DNA of 64,000 bases from Fluviicoccus keumensis (GTDB taxonomy: Bacteria; Pseudomonadota; Gammaproteobacteria; Pseudomonadales; Moraxellaceae): the NCBI RefSeq assembly GCF_004217445.1, contig NZ_SHKX01000015.1, positions 1 through 64,000 of the forward strand, written 5' to 3'. This document shows positions 35,579 to 44,155 of the stretch, in pieces; within the stretch, counting starts at the first letter, position 1, and the number at the start of each line of letters is the position of its first letter. The position numbers and the translations under genes were made by a program. The notes beneath the pieces are model-generated. The model was not told the DNA's origin. It searched no databases and saw nothing but the letters and a program-made list of their open reading frames with translations.

Positions 35579-38197
35579 ATGACGATTGCTTTTGAAGACC
35601 ACACGCCGATGATGCAGCAATACCTGCGCCTGAAGGCCGAGCATCCGCATGCGATTGTTTTCTACCGCATGGGCGACTTTTACGAGTTGTTCTTTGAGGA
35701 TGCCCACAAGGCGGCGCGGCTGCTGGACATCACCCTGACCCATCGCGGCAAGAGCGCGGGCAACCCGATCCCGATGGCGGGCGTGCCGCATCATGCGGTT
35801 GAAGGCTATCTGGCGAAGCTGGTGCGGCTGGGAGAGACGGTCGTCATCTGCGAACAGGTCGGAGATCCGGCGACCAGCAAGGGGCCGGTGGAACGGCAGG
35901 TCAGCCGTATCCTGACGCCGGGCACGGTCAGCGACGAAGCGCTGCTCGACAGCCGCCGCGAGAACCTGCTCTTGTCCCTGCACGCCACCCGTGACACGCT
36001 GGGCTTGGCGGTGCTGGAGATGGGCAGCGGCCGCTTTACCGTGGCGGAAGTGGAGCTTTCGCCGGAATCGCTGGAGGCCGAGCTGGCGCGGCTGAGCCCG
36101 GCGGAGGTGCTGGTGGCGGACGGTTCGCAGATGCAGGACTGGATGGGGGAACGGCCGGTGACACGCCGTCCGCCCTGGGAGTTCGTGCCGGAAACGGCCC
36201 GGCATGCCTTGTGCCAGCAATTCGGTGTCAAGGATCTGCAAGGTTTTGGCTGCGAGACGATGAGCGCCGCCATTACCGCAGCCGGGGCCTTGCTGAATTA
36301 CGCCCGTGAAACCCAGCGCAGCAGCCTGCCGCATCTGCGCGGCATCCGTGTGGAGCAGGGCAGCGACTTCATTACGCTGGATGCGGTGACCCGCCGCAAT
36401 CTGGAGCTGACGCAAACCTCCCAAGGTGACTTCCGTTGCAGCATCGCCTGGGTGCTGGATGCCTGCCAGACGCCAATGGGTAGCCGCCTGTTGCGGCGCT
36501 GGCTGCACCAGCCCGTGCGCGATCGCCAGGTGCTGCGCGACCGGCAGGCGGCGATTGGTGAAATGATCCAGGGTTATCGGTTCGAGACCTTGCAGGCGGC
36601 GCTGGAGCCGGTGGGGGATGTCGAGCGCATCCTGGCCCGGGTGGCGCTGAAGACGGCGCGCCCGCGCGACCTGAGTCGCTTGCGGGAAGTGCTGGCTGCC
36701 TTGCCGGTGTTGCGACAGGCGATGGCCGGGCTGGAGTCACCGGTGCATCGCCGTATTGCTGAATCGGTGCGGGAATTCCCGGAACTGCAAAGCCTGCTGG
36801 AGCGGGCCATTGTCGAAACCCCGCCGGTGGTGGTGCGGGACGGCGGCGTCATTGCCGAGGGTTACGATGCTGAACTGGATGAATTGCGCGCCATCAGCAC
36901 CAATGCCGGCGACTACCTGTTGCAACTGGAAGCCCGCGAGCGCGAGGCCACCGGCATTCCCGGCCTGAAGATCGGCTACAACCGGGTGAGCGGTTATTAC
37001 ATCGAGCTGACGCGGGCGCAGGCCGACAACGCTCCGGCGCACTTCATCCGCCGCCAGACGCTGAAGAATGCCGAGCGCTTCATCACGCCCGAACTGAAAG
37101 TGTTTGAGGACAAGGCGTTATCCGCCGCCGCCAGGGCGCTGGCCCGTGAAAAGTTGCTTTATGAAGGCTTGCTGGACCTGCTGCTGGCGCATCTGGGCGA
37201 TTTGCAGGCGATGGGCATGGCCTTGTCTGAACTGGATGTGCTGGTGACGCTGGCCGACCGCGCCCACCGTTTCGACTGGGTGGCGCCGGAACTGACGGAT
37301 GCGGTGGAAATCCAGATCAGTGAAGGCCGCCATCCGGTGGTGGAGCAGATTCTCAGCACGCCGTTCACCGCCAACGATACCCGGCTTGACGCGGCGCAAC
37401 GCCTGCTGGTGATTACCGGCCCGAACATGGGCGGTAAATCGACCTACATGCGGCAGAGCGCGGTGATCGTGCTGCTGGCGCATATCGGCAGCTATGTGCC
37501 CGCCCGGCAGGCGCGCATCGGCAGCATCGACCGTATTTTCACCCGCATCGGCTCCGCAGACGATCTGGCGGGCGGCCGCTCGACCTTCATGGTGGAAATG
37601 ACGGAAACCGCCAATATCCTGCAAAACGCCACCCGTCACAGCCTGGTGCTGATGGACGAAGTGGGGCGGGGCACCAGCACCTTCGATGGCCTGTCGCTGG
37701 CCTGGGCGGCGGCGGAATACCTGGTCAAGGATGTACAGGCGCTGACGCTGTTCGCGACCCACTATTTCGAAATGACCGGCCTGCCTGAGCATTTCCCCGG
37801 CGCGGGGAATGTTCATGTCGCCGCCAGCGAGCAGGGCGAGCATCTGGTGTTCCTGCACCGGGTAACCCCCGGACCGGCCAGCAAGAGCTACGGTTTGCAG
37901 GTGGCGCGACTGGCGGGCGTGCCAGGACCCGTCATCGATTCCGCCCGGCACAAGCTGCTGGACCTGGAGCGCAGTCCCACCGCCCGCAAGGGACGCAACA
38001 AGCCGGAGCCGTTGCAGAATGACCTCTTCGCCCAGCCCGAGATTATCGAACGGGTGGTGGAAAAAACGGTTGTTCGTGAAAGCGCCATTGAGCAGGCATT
38101 GGCGCAGCTGGACGTGGATGGGCTGACGCCGCGCGCCGCCCTCGACAAGCTCTATGAGTTGCGCGAGCTATTAAGGCATGACAAGGCGGCGCGATAG
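35579..38197 (+). CDS. mutS: DNA mismatch repair protein MutS
   Basis: MutS recognises mismatches and starts methyl-directed repair. The 872-residue protein has the mismatch-binding Phe-X-Glu in YRMGDFYELF near residue 35-40, connector, core and clamp domains, and the C-terminal ATPase: Walker A GPNMGGKSTYMRQ, RGTSTFDG and ATHYFEM. The extreme C-terminus, ALDKLYELRELL, is the tetramer/beta-clamp region. It is divergent from recA and followed by fdxA, the same pairing as in Pseudomonas. Confidence 0.99.
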   Translation: MTIAFEDHTPMMQQYLRLKAEHPHAIVFYRMGDFYELFFEDAHKAARLLDITLTHRGKSAGNPIPMAGVPHHAVEGYLAKLVRLGETVVICEQVGDPATSKGPVERQVSRILTPGTVSDEALLDSRRENLLLSLHATRDTLGLAVLEMGSGRFTVAEVELSPESLEAELARLSPAEVLVADGSQMQDWMGERPVTRRPPWEFVPETARHALCQQFGVKDLQGFGCETMSAAITAAGALLNYARETQRSSLPHLRGIRVEQGSDFITLDAVTRRNLELTQTSQGDFRCSIAWVLDACQTPMGSRLLRRWLHQPVRDRQVLRDRQAAIGEMIQGYRFETLQAALEPVGDVERILARVALKTARPRDLSRLREVLAALPVLRQAMAGLESPVHRRIAESVREFPELQSLLERAIVETPPVVVRDGGVIAEGYDAELDELRAISTNAGDYLLQLEAREREATGIPGLKIGYNRVSGYYIELTRAQADNAPAHFIRRQTLKNAERFITPELKVFEDKALSAAARALAREKLLYEGLLDLLLAHLGDLQAMGMALSELDVLVTLADRAHRFDWVAPELTDAVEIQISEGRHPVVEQILSTPFTANDTRLDAAQRLLVITGPNMGGKSTYMRQSAVIVLLAHIGSYVPARQARIGSIDRIFTRIGSADDLAGGRSTFMVEMTETANILQNATRHSLVLMDEVGRGTSTFDGLSLAWAAAEYLVKDVQALTLFATHYFEMTGLPEHFPGAGNVHVAASEQGEHLVFLHRVTPGPASKSYGLQVARLAGVPGPVIDSARHKLLDLERSPTARKGRNKPEPLQNDLFAQPEIIERVVEKTVVRESAIEQALAQLDVDGLTPRAALDKLYELRELLRHDKAAR

Positions 38198-38264
38198 CGC
38201 TTAGAATACCTCACCGTATTTAGACGACCGGCCGGGTGCCGGTCTTGTTGAGAGGCAGGACACC

Positions 38265-38588
38265 ATGACTTTTGTCGTTACCGAAAACTGTATCAAGTGC
38301 AAATATCAGGACTGTGTGGAAGTCTGCCCCGTTGACTGCTTCTACGAAGGCCCGAACTTCCTGGTCATCCACCCGGATGAGTGCATTGACTGCGCCCTGT
38401 GCGAGCCGGAATGCCCGGCCAACGCCATTTTCTCGGAAGATGAAGTGCCGAAGGGTCAGGAAGAGTTCATCAAGCTGAATGCCGATCTGGCGCAGGTCTG
38501 GCCGAACATCACCGAGAAGGGTGATGCCCCGGCCGATGCCAAGGAATGGGACGGCGTGCCCGGCAAGATGAAGTATCTGGAAAAATAA
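38265..38588 (+). CDS. fdxA: Seven-iron ferredoxin FdxA
   Basis: A 107-residue [3Fe-4S][4Fe-4S] ferredoxin of the Azotobacter/Pseudomonas FdI type. The N-terminal half carries the cluster ligands in CIKCKYQDCVEVCPVDCF and the second set in CIDCALCEPECPANAI. The C-terminal part is the acidic FdxA tail ending MKYLEK. It transfers electrons in the cytosol; its partners are not known from context. A terminator follows. Confidence 0.97.
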   Translation: MTFVVTENCIKCKYQDCVEVCPVDCFYEGPNFLVIHPDECIDCALCEPECPANAIFSEDEVPKGQEEFIKLNADLAQVWPNITEKGDAPADAKEWDGVPGKMKYLEK

Positions 38589-38606
38589 GCTTTTCCGATG
38601 CCAAAG

Positions 38607-38639
38607 AAACCGTCGTGGTTTGCGCCCGGCGGTTTTTTT
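38607..38639 (+). terminator. Terminator of fdxA
   Basis: AAACCGTCG pairs with CGGCGGTTT, allowing one wobble or mismatch, with an 11-base loop and a seven-T run. The next 115 bases, to the end of the second small RNA, hold nothing I can identify. Confidence 0.85.
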
Positions 38640-38755
38640 ATGGGTTGATTTTGGGTGCAGGCGGCGGTTGAATCAGGAAGTCGCGGCGAAAGTTAAGACG
38701 GAAGTCATGGCGATGCGGCGGAGGGGGGCTCAGCAGGTTTTGTCGGCGCCAGAAA

Positions 38756-39019
38756 TGCAAACGGGGCGGATAATCCGCCCCGATTTGTATCCTTCCCGTT
38801 GGCATCCATACACGTCCCGGTGTCTCCAGTCCCTATCCATGTGCCTCGCGGCAATCAGTCCCTTTCCCTATTCCCATGTCACTTCCATTTGATTCCCTAA
38901 TGATGCCTCCTGGCATCTCCTTGCGTGCTTCCAAGCACTATCAGCTTCCCGCTAATCCTGTACTGCCCTGTGACTCTTCCTGAGCCTTCCAGTCCACGCA
39001 GTCCTGTTTGCGTTCCGTT
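38756..39019 (-). ncRNA. CsrB/RsmZ-like CsrA-sequestering small RNA (copy 2)
   Basis: In the gene-free stretch after fdxA the minus strand holds at least 22 GGA motifs in about 264 bases, the pattern of CsrA/RsmA decoy RNAs. Canonical binding hairpins are visible: GATGCC-AGGA-GGCATC at 38917-38902 and GTGCT-TGGA-AGCAC at 38938-38925, plus AGC-GGGA-AGCT. A good promoter lies at 39053-39026, a terminator at 38762-38782 and a GacA-like box about 181 bases upstream of the start. A 68-codon frame over it has no ribosome site or protein-like composition. It resembles RNA 1 in size and layout but not in sequence outside the GGAs, so it is a second member and not a recent copy. Confidence 0.87.
38762..38782 (-). 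terminator. Terminator of CsrB-like RNA 2
   Basis: The stem CGGGGCGG / CCGCCCCG, extendable by two A-T pairs, is followed on the minus strand by GTTTGCATTTC. The T run is interrupted but the hairpin is very stable. The sequence just after it is shared with the pckG terminator. Confidence 0.75.
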
Positions 39020-39025
39020 GATGAA

Positions 39026-39053
39026 ATAATAACACAGCGAGTGCCTGTGACAA
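39026..39053 (-). promoter_or_regulatory. Predicted sigma70 promoter of CsrB-like RNA 2
   Basis: On the minus strand TTGTCA (39053-39048), a 16-base spacer and TATTAT (39031-39026) give one of the best sigma70 matches in this stretch. Transcription would start near 39019, just before the first GGA. Confidence 0.72.
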
Positions 39054-39181
39054 TCCACCCCCTTGCGGCCTGGAATCGGTGTCCATGTCAAAGCTGACGG
39101 CAAATTTTGTTATAATTCAAGCGTCGTCGCTATATGCGTTACCGATCCCGGCGGATTTCACTATTGAAAATCAGGAAAATC

Positions 39182-39219
39182 CGACAAGTCGTGTAGGAAA
39201 ATTCCTACACGACTTGTCG
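39182..39219. promoter_or_regulatory. Perfect 38-bp palindrome containing a GacA/UvrY-like box (copy 2)
   Basis: Two perfectly complementary 18-base arms (39182-39199 and 39202-39219) flank a central AA. The inner part, TGTAGG-N6-CCTACA, is the same element as at 29095-29114 with one base different, and TTGTCG flanks it on both sides. Its centre is about 181 bases upstream of the RNA 2 start, a distance resembling the far-upstream GacA or UvrY sites of rsmZ and csrB (from memory). As RNA it would form a very stable hairpin, so a role in the RNase T2 gene leader is an alternative. The rest of 39054-39360 shows only a TATAAT at 39111-39116 as a possible plus-strand -10. Confidence 0.65.
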
Positions 39220-39360
39220 AAAAAGTCGATGTGATCGGGGAGGGAGGCAAAAACCGTTACGCGGAATTAACAAAATCCAACAGCCATTGCGCCCAAATCC
39301 ACGTAGCGTAGCCTTACCCCCCATAAACAAGCCTGAACACATGATCAATCGAGGATCACC

Positions 39361-40017
39361 ATGAGGATGAGCCGGTTGGCAGCCAGTATTTCCGGGTTGG
39401 CCGCAGCGTTGCTGGCGGCTTTATCCGGCGCTGATGAAGCCGTTCAGCCACATTATTACACGCTCTCCATCAGTCTGGCGCCCGCCCTGTGCAAGCTGCA
39501 TCCTGAGAACCGTGAGCTGCGTATCTGCCAGGAAGGCTATTCGATTATTGTGCAAGGATACTGGCCGGAGCGTGAGGACGGCCGCAAGGTCCAGAACTGC
39601 AGCCGGGAAAACCCCGAGCTGTCGCCGGTTCAGGAGCGGGTGCTGGAAAAGCTGATGCCGGATGATCCCATGCGCGCCAAGGAGTGGCAAAAGCACGGCT
39701 CTTGCACGGGTATGACGGCCCGCGAATATTTCCGGGCCTTGATGACCAGCGCGAACCGCCTGCGCCTGCCCAGCCAGATCAACAGCGAGGGCAAGGACCA
39801 GGTGATGGATCGCAACCAGTTGGTGTCTGAAATCATGAAGCTGAACAACGGTCTGCCGGAAAAGGGGATTTACCTGCGTTGCAACAGTCAGGAAAACGGC
39901 AACCAGCTGCTGACCGAGTTACGTGTCTGCTATAAGCCAAACGGCCAGTTTACCGAGTGCACAACCACCTTCAAGCCGAATTGCCCCGCGACCGTGACGA
40001 TCCGCGCGGTACCCTGA
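39361..40017 (+). CDS. RNase T2 family protein with altered first catalytic motif
   Basis: A 218-residue exported protein with a signal peptide to about residue 23. The RNase T2 layout is clear: YTLSISLAPALC, then the first motif position VQGYWP, and the second motif EWQKHGSC with Glu108 and His112. The family's first motif is HGLWP, where the His is catalytic; here it is Gln65 (codon CAA). Cysteines for the conserved disulfides remain. It is therefore either a weak nuclease, a nuclease with a shifted mechanism, or a binding protein. It is a single gene between the second CsrB-like RNA and a convergent flavoprotein gene. Confidence 0.88.
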   Translation: MRMSRLAASISGLAAALLAALSGADEAVQPHYYTLSISLAPALCKLHPENRELRICQEGYSIIVQGYWPEREDGRKVQNCSRENPELSPVQERVLEKLMPDDPMRAKEWQKHGSCTGMTAREYFRALMTSANRLRLPSQINSEGKDQVMDRNQLVSEIMKLNNGLPEKGIYLRCNSQENGNQLLTELRVCYKPNGQFTECTTTFKPNCPATVTIRAVP

Positions 40018-40020
40018 GCA

Positions 40021-41247
40021 TCAGAAAGCCTCGAATCGGCGGGCATCCAGCCAGGTCCGCTCCTCCCAGCTGCGCTTCGCCAGTCGGGTCATGTTAAGGG
40101 CGCTGTCCAGAACATTTTCTCCCAGCTCACGCCATTCCCGGCTTTCCCGGGGCAGGTTGAACCGACTGAAATTTCCCTGATATACCCCTTCCTTGGCGGC
40201 CAAAAAGCCCGGATGCGCGAGAGCGTGCGACTTGAACAGCATCAGGCCGGTATCGCCAAAACTGAGCAATCGCGGAATCGGCAGGGGGCGATATTCGGCC
40301 GGCGGCCGCGCCTGCCGCCGTCGGCGCAGGTTGGAAGCAATCAGGCTGCCCATGGCCATGGCGTGGAAGGCCTGCTTGTCCAGCGGGATCGGGAAGCGGC
40401 TGGCGTCTCCGGCTATCCAGACATGATCGTCATGCACGGATTGAAGCGTCGGCCGCACGGGAGCGTAACGGCCCGGGTCGGCCAGACCGGCGCTTGCCGG
40501 CAGCGGGTGCGGAACGTCACCGGCACACCACAGCGTCAGCCGCGACTCGAGTTCCACGCCGTTGTCCAGCGTCACGGCGTCACGGGCCACGGACATCACT
40601 TTACGGCCCGGGTGCCACTGGATATCCAGTCCGGCGCACAGCTCGCGGAACCAGCCGTCAAGATCGCGATATCCCGGCATCATGGCGGGAAGCGCGTCAA
40701 CGACATGCAAGGTAAAGCGCCATTGCCGCCGGTAGCGACGGATGATTTCCCCAAGCAGTTCCAGCCCGACGAAGTTAGCTCCGACCAGTACGATATTTCG
40801 TGCGGGCAGGGCCAGTGCATCCAGACGCTGCAGTTGCTGGCCGATCCGTTCGGCATTGGCGATATTGTCGCAGGGCAGGGCGTGTTCCCGTGCTCCCGGA
40901 ATACGGTCGATGTTACCGGTGTTGCCGATGGCGAGGATCAGGTCATCGTAAGGCAACGAGCGACCGTCCGCGGTGAGGATCCGCTTGGCGGCGCGTTCGA
41001 TGCTGCTGACGGCGGTCATGGCAAAGCTGTGGCCCAGGCGATCCAGAATGTGCTGGCGCGAGTGGCGCAGTTGAGCCGGTTTTTTCTGACGCGATACCAG
41101 TTCATGAATGTTGGGATACCATTCAAAATCTTTCGCGGGATCAAGCAAGGTGACCTGGTAGTGACGCGGACTGAGGCTGCGGGCAGCCATGAGACCGGCA
41201 AAATTCCCCCCCGCGATGATAATGTTCCGTCGAGATTGCATCCCCAT
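40021..41247 (-). CDS. NAD(P)/FAD-dependent oxidoreductase, NDH-2-like
   Basis: A 408-residue flavoprotein of the pyridine nucleotide-disulfide oxidoreductase fold, of the type II NADH dehydrogenase class. The N-terminal FAD motif is IIIAGGNFAGLMAARSL. The second dinucleotide motif is IVLVGANFVGLELLGEI, and the FAD-closing segment is VWIAGDASRFP. The C-terminal part contains helices that may bind the membrane. Likely activity is NADH to quinone electron transfer without proton pumping; an alternative is a ferredoxin- or sulfide-type reductase, but the cysteines of sulfide:quinone reductase are not seen. Confidence 0.85.
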   Translation of the reverse strand: MGMQSRRNIIIAGGNFAGLMAARSLSPRHYQVTLLDPAKDFEWYPNIHELVSRQKKPAQLRHSRQHILDRLGHSFAMTAVSSIERAAKRILTADGRSLPYDDLILAIGNTGNIDRIPGAREHALPCDNIANAERIGQQLQRLDALALPARNIVLVGANFVGLELLGEIIRRYRRQWRFTLHVVDALPAMMPGYRDLDGWFRELCAGLDIQWHPGRKVMSVARDAVTLDNGVELESRLTLWCAGDVPHPLPASAGLADPGRYAPVRPTLQSVHDDHVWIAGDASRFPIPLDKQAFHAMAMGSLIASNLRRRRQARPPAEYRPLPIPRLLSFGDTGLMLFKSHALAHPGFLAAKEGVYQGNFSRFNLPRESREWRELGENVLDSALNMTRLAKRSWEERTWLDARRFEAF

Positions 41248-41297
41248 GCATCAACTCCTACACTGCCCCATGATCAGAGGGCGAAAGAACCAGAAAA

Positions 41298-42719
41298 ATG
41301 TCGAAAGATTACTGCAAATATCATCCGCTCACTACCGCCAGATGGCACTGCGCGACCTGTTATATCCAGGTCTGTGATGATTGCGCCCCCGCAGGGACAG
41401 ACATGGAGGCACTGCCGAACTGCATCTTGTGCAATCAGTCCTTGCAGCCGGTTCGCACGGGGCCGGTGGTAACGCCATTCTGGCTGCGCTATACGGACTT
41501 TCTCCGGTTGCCTTTTTCTCTGCCGGGCCTGGGACTGTTGCTGATATTCCTTTTGCTGCCCATGTTTGCGCCGGAGAACCTGTTGCTGCCCGCAGCGTTT
41601 GTGTCATATGCCCTGCTTGCCCTGATTGGCTGGGGGCTGCTGCGGCGAGGGGCTTCCGGCGAGGTCTCCTTTCCCGGGCTGCCGGAGTTGGGGCAGATGT
41701 TTGCCGGCCCGGCTGCACCGTTGGCGCTGTTGCTGGCCGGGGTCATGACCGGATTGGTGCTGATGACGCAAAAGGCGGCGTTGCTTGCATTCCTGGCGGC
41801 GCTGGTGTTTGTCGGGGCTTTGCCCGCGTTGCTGATGGTCGTCGCAAGAGACAAATCCGTTGCCAGCCTGAGACAGAAGGACTCATGGATCTCGGTATTT
41901 CAGGGGGTACGCTTTCTTTACTTGCCCCTGGGCGGTGGCGCAGTTGTCCTTTTCATTCTGGCGCACGCATTTTTTGGACTGCTGTCGGATGTCGCCACCC
42001 CGGGCGTGGCGCAGGGGATGCGTAATGTTTTTTACGGGTATGGGCTTTGGGTGGTGTTTGCCGTATCCGGATATTGCCTGATCCAGTTTCAGGACGCCTT
42101 GGGATTCGAAGGGGAGCGGGGTCGCAACAAGGTTCGCAAATCGGCGGTCCGCCGTATTGATACCAATACTGCCAAGCTGGAGGTGTACCTCAAGGAGGGT
42201 ATGTACGACAAGGCCGTCAGTCATTTGCGCGGCCTGGCGGAAAAGCAGCGCAATGATATCGCCATTCAGGAGCGGTATTTCCAACTGCTGGTTTTCCTGA
42301 AGGACAAGAGCGGTGTCGCCCATCAGGGTGAGAGCTTCATGGCGGCCTTGATTGCCGGAGGGAAGGGGGAAGAAGCGGTGCAGATACTGACCAAGGTTCG
42401 CCTCGTCATGCCCGAATTCCGTCCTGAAGAGCCAGCGGTTGCATTTGATCTGGCGAAGGCGTGTGTGGAGTGCCGGGAATTTGCACGAGCCGCTGCCTTG
42501 CTGGACGGTATGCACCAGACGGCTCCGCACTTTCCGCAACTGCCGGAGGCCTACATGCTGCGAGCCAAACTGCTGAGTGACAAGCTGGGTCAATCAGCAG
42601 CGGCGCTGGATGTGATGGAGTATCTGGTCACCCGCTTCCAGAAACACCCGCGGTATGAGTCGATGCGCGGTTTCTGGAAACAGTTGGGCGGTAAGGATGT
42701 CAGCGATGAGTTCCACTAG
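41298..42719 (+). CDS. Membrane protein with N-terminal B-box-like zinc finger and C-terminal TPR-like region
   Basis: A 473-residue protein of unusual build. Residues 6-48 carry paired Cys/His: CKYHPLTTARWHCATC, CDDC and CILC, the spacing of a B-box-type zinc finger. About six hydrophobic segments fill residues 75-265. From about residue 285 to the end the protein is soluble and helical, with TPR-like repeats (YLKEGMYDKAVSHLRGLAEKQ and FARAAALLDGMHQ). I know no characterised homologue. The rhomboid-like protein encoded convergently also ends in TPR-like repeats, which may hint at a shared partner. Confidence 0.82.
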   Translation: MSKDYCKYHPLTTARWHCATCYIQVCDDCAPAGTDMEALPNCILCNQSLQPVRTGPVVTPFWLRYTDFLRLPFSLPGLGLLLIFLLLPMFAPENLLLPAAFVSYALLALIGWGLLRRGASGEVSFPGLPELGQMFAGPAAPLALLLAGVMTGLVLMTQKAALLAFLAALVFVGALPALLMVVARDKSVASLRQKDSWISVFQGVRFLYLPLGGGAVVLFILAHAFFGLLSDVATPGVAQGMRNVFYGYGLWVVFAVSGYCLIQFQDALGFEGERGRNKVRKSAVRRIDTNTAKLEVYLKEGMYDKAVSHLRGLAEKQRNDIAIQERYFQLLVFLKDKSGVAHQGESFMAALIAGGKGEEAVQILTKVRLVMPEFRPEEPAVAFDLAKACVECREFARAAALLDGMHQTAPHFPQLPEAYMLRAKLLSDKLGQSAAALDVMEYLVTRFQKHPRYESMRGFWKQLGGKDVSDEFH

Positions 42720-42732
42720 TCGGCCGGGTGGG

Positions 42733-44154
42733 TTAGTCGCCTGATTTGGCCAGTCCGGCATAATACCCGGCGCGCTGCTCCATATTGTTTGCGGTCATGG
42801 CTGTCGCCAATGCGTTGGCGGCCTTGGCCAGCAGCGGTGCATTACGGTCCGAGTCCAGAGCGCGCTTGAAGGCCTCTTCGGCATCCTTGAGCGCATTGAT
42901 GCGCGTAAAGCGAAGCACCAGTTGCAGGGAAGTATTGGTATCCAGGGCCACAAAGGTCTGACTGCGTTTGATGTAGTCCCGGTATACCCGCAGTGAAGCC
43001 TGATTACTGCCCGGCTGGTTCGGCAAGGTCAGCATGGCGAAGGCCACTTCTTCAAACTCCAGGTTGTTGGGCGTCAGCTTCAGCAAGTGATACAACTGCT
43101 CCGTCAGCCGAGGGTCGCCGGGGTAACGCTCCAGCAAGGCGCGGATGTTCTTTTCCGCTGCGACAAACTGCATCTGCGATACTTTCAGCATGACCTGGTT
43201 CAGATCCTGGCGGTAGGGTTCGCTGGTCGGCATTTCCGGAACCACGATCTCCAGCTCCTGCTCGGCGCGACTCTTTTCCAGCCAGCGCCTGAATACGGCG
43301 CAAGCGGTCGCCCCTGCGGCGAGCGAAACGGATAGCGAAACGATCCAGGCGATCTCCCGGCTGTGCCAATGCCAGATCAAGGTCAGCGCCGCGAGCGAAA
43401 TCACCATGAACAGCCAGCCGCCCGCAGTCACGGCAGATTCCATGACTCTCAGACTGCGATTGCGCCGGAACTCCCAGATGGCAGCTCCCAGCAGGCCCAC
43501 AATGGCATGTGAACTGCCGGTCAGGGGCATCAGGCCGGAGCGATGCAGCAGCAGGTAAGCCAGCCCGCCCGCAGCGCTGCCAGCCGTCCAGGAAGCCAAG
43601 AGGGCTCCGCTGCCCAGAACGCGCTCCAGCGGCATGCCAACCAGCAAGAGCAAGACAACGGTTAGCAGGACATTATTGAGGTCCGTATCGGTGAACGCAT
43701 AGCTGATGAAGGTGACCGGGCGGAAACGTTGCGGATCCAGGCCGATGACCTGGGCGCTGAGCCGGTTCCGCTCTTGATCATAGTGATCCCGGGCGGCGGT
43801 CCAGCGACTGAGGATATCCGGTTCCAGGTAGTCCTTGCCGCCAGCGCGGATGCTTTCCACAAAGGGGCGGTCATTACCCATGGCTTGCGCGACAGCCGTC
43901 TGGTTGCCTTGCGTCCGTTGGGCTTCCAGTCCGGCGATTTCGGTGCTGCGGTTGTTTTGCATCAGGAATGGGCTGTACAGCGGCCATTCGATACTCATGA
44001 GATTGGTGACATAAAAGCCGTCCAGACTGCGTTGCCGCTCGAAGTCACCCGGGAACAGGGTAAACGCCAGCAACAACAGCAAGCCGGCCAGCCCCAGCGC
44101 CAGACGGGGAGGCTTCCGATAATCATACGGTTTGTCAGACGGCGCCAAAAGCAT
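42733..44154 (-). CDS. Rhomboid-family membrane protein with C-terminal TPR-like region
   Basis: A 473-residue protein from the ATG at 44154, chosen for its GGGGA ribosome site and because it lies just after the TSUP stop. The first helix is followed by a long periplasmic loop (about residues 45-145), then the rhomboid core with LLLLVGMPLERVLGSG and the serine motif GSSHAIVGLLGA, where GxSG would be normal. I do not find the partner His in the last core helix, where family members have AHxxG; here the segment reads SLSVSLAAG. The soluble tail after about residue 290 is TPR-like. It may be an inactive rhomboid that binds membrane proteins. Confidence 0.82.
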   Translation of the reverse strand: MLLAPSDKPYDYRKPPRLALGLAGLLLLLAFTLFPGDFERQRSLDGFYVTNLMSIEWPLYSPFLMQNNRSTEIAGLEAQRTQGNQTAVAQAMGNDRPFVESIRAGGKDYLEPDILSRWTAARDHYDQERNRLSAQVIGLDPQRFRPVTFISYAFTDTDLNNVLLTVVLLLLVGMPLERVLGSGALLASWTAGSAAGGLAYLLLHRSGLMPLTGSSHAIVGLLGAAIWEFRRNRSLRVMESAVTAGGWLFMVISLAALTLIWHWHSREIAWIVSLSVSLAAGATACAVFRRWLEKSRAEQELEIVVPEMPTSEPYRQDLNQVMLKVSQMQFVAAEKNIRALLERYPGDPRLTEQLYHLLKLTPNNLEFEEVAFAMLTLPNQPGSNQASLRVYRDYIKRSQTFVALDTNTSLQLVLRFTRINALKDAEEAFKRALDSDRNAPLLAKAANALATAMTANNMEQRAGYYAGLAKSGD

Positions 44155-44155
44155 G

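Noticed and set aside
38897..39103. 68-codon minus-strand frame
   Set aside because: It overlaps the second GGA-rich RNA and its promoter. It has no ribosome site and contains the TTGTCA and TATTAT promoter elements.
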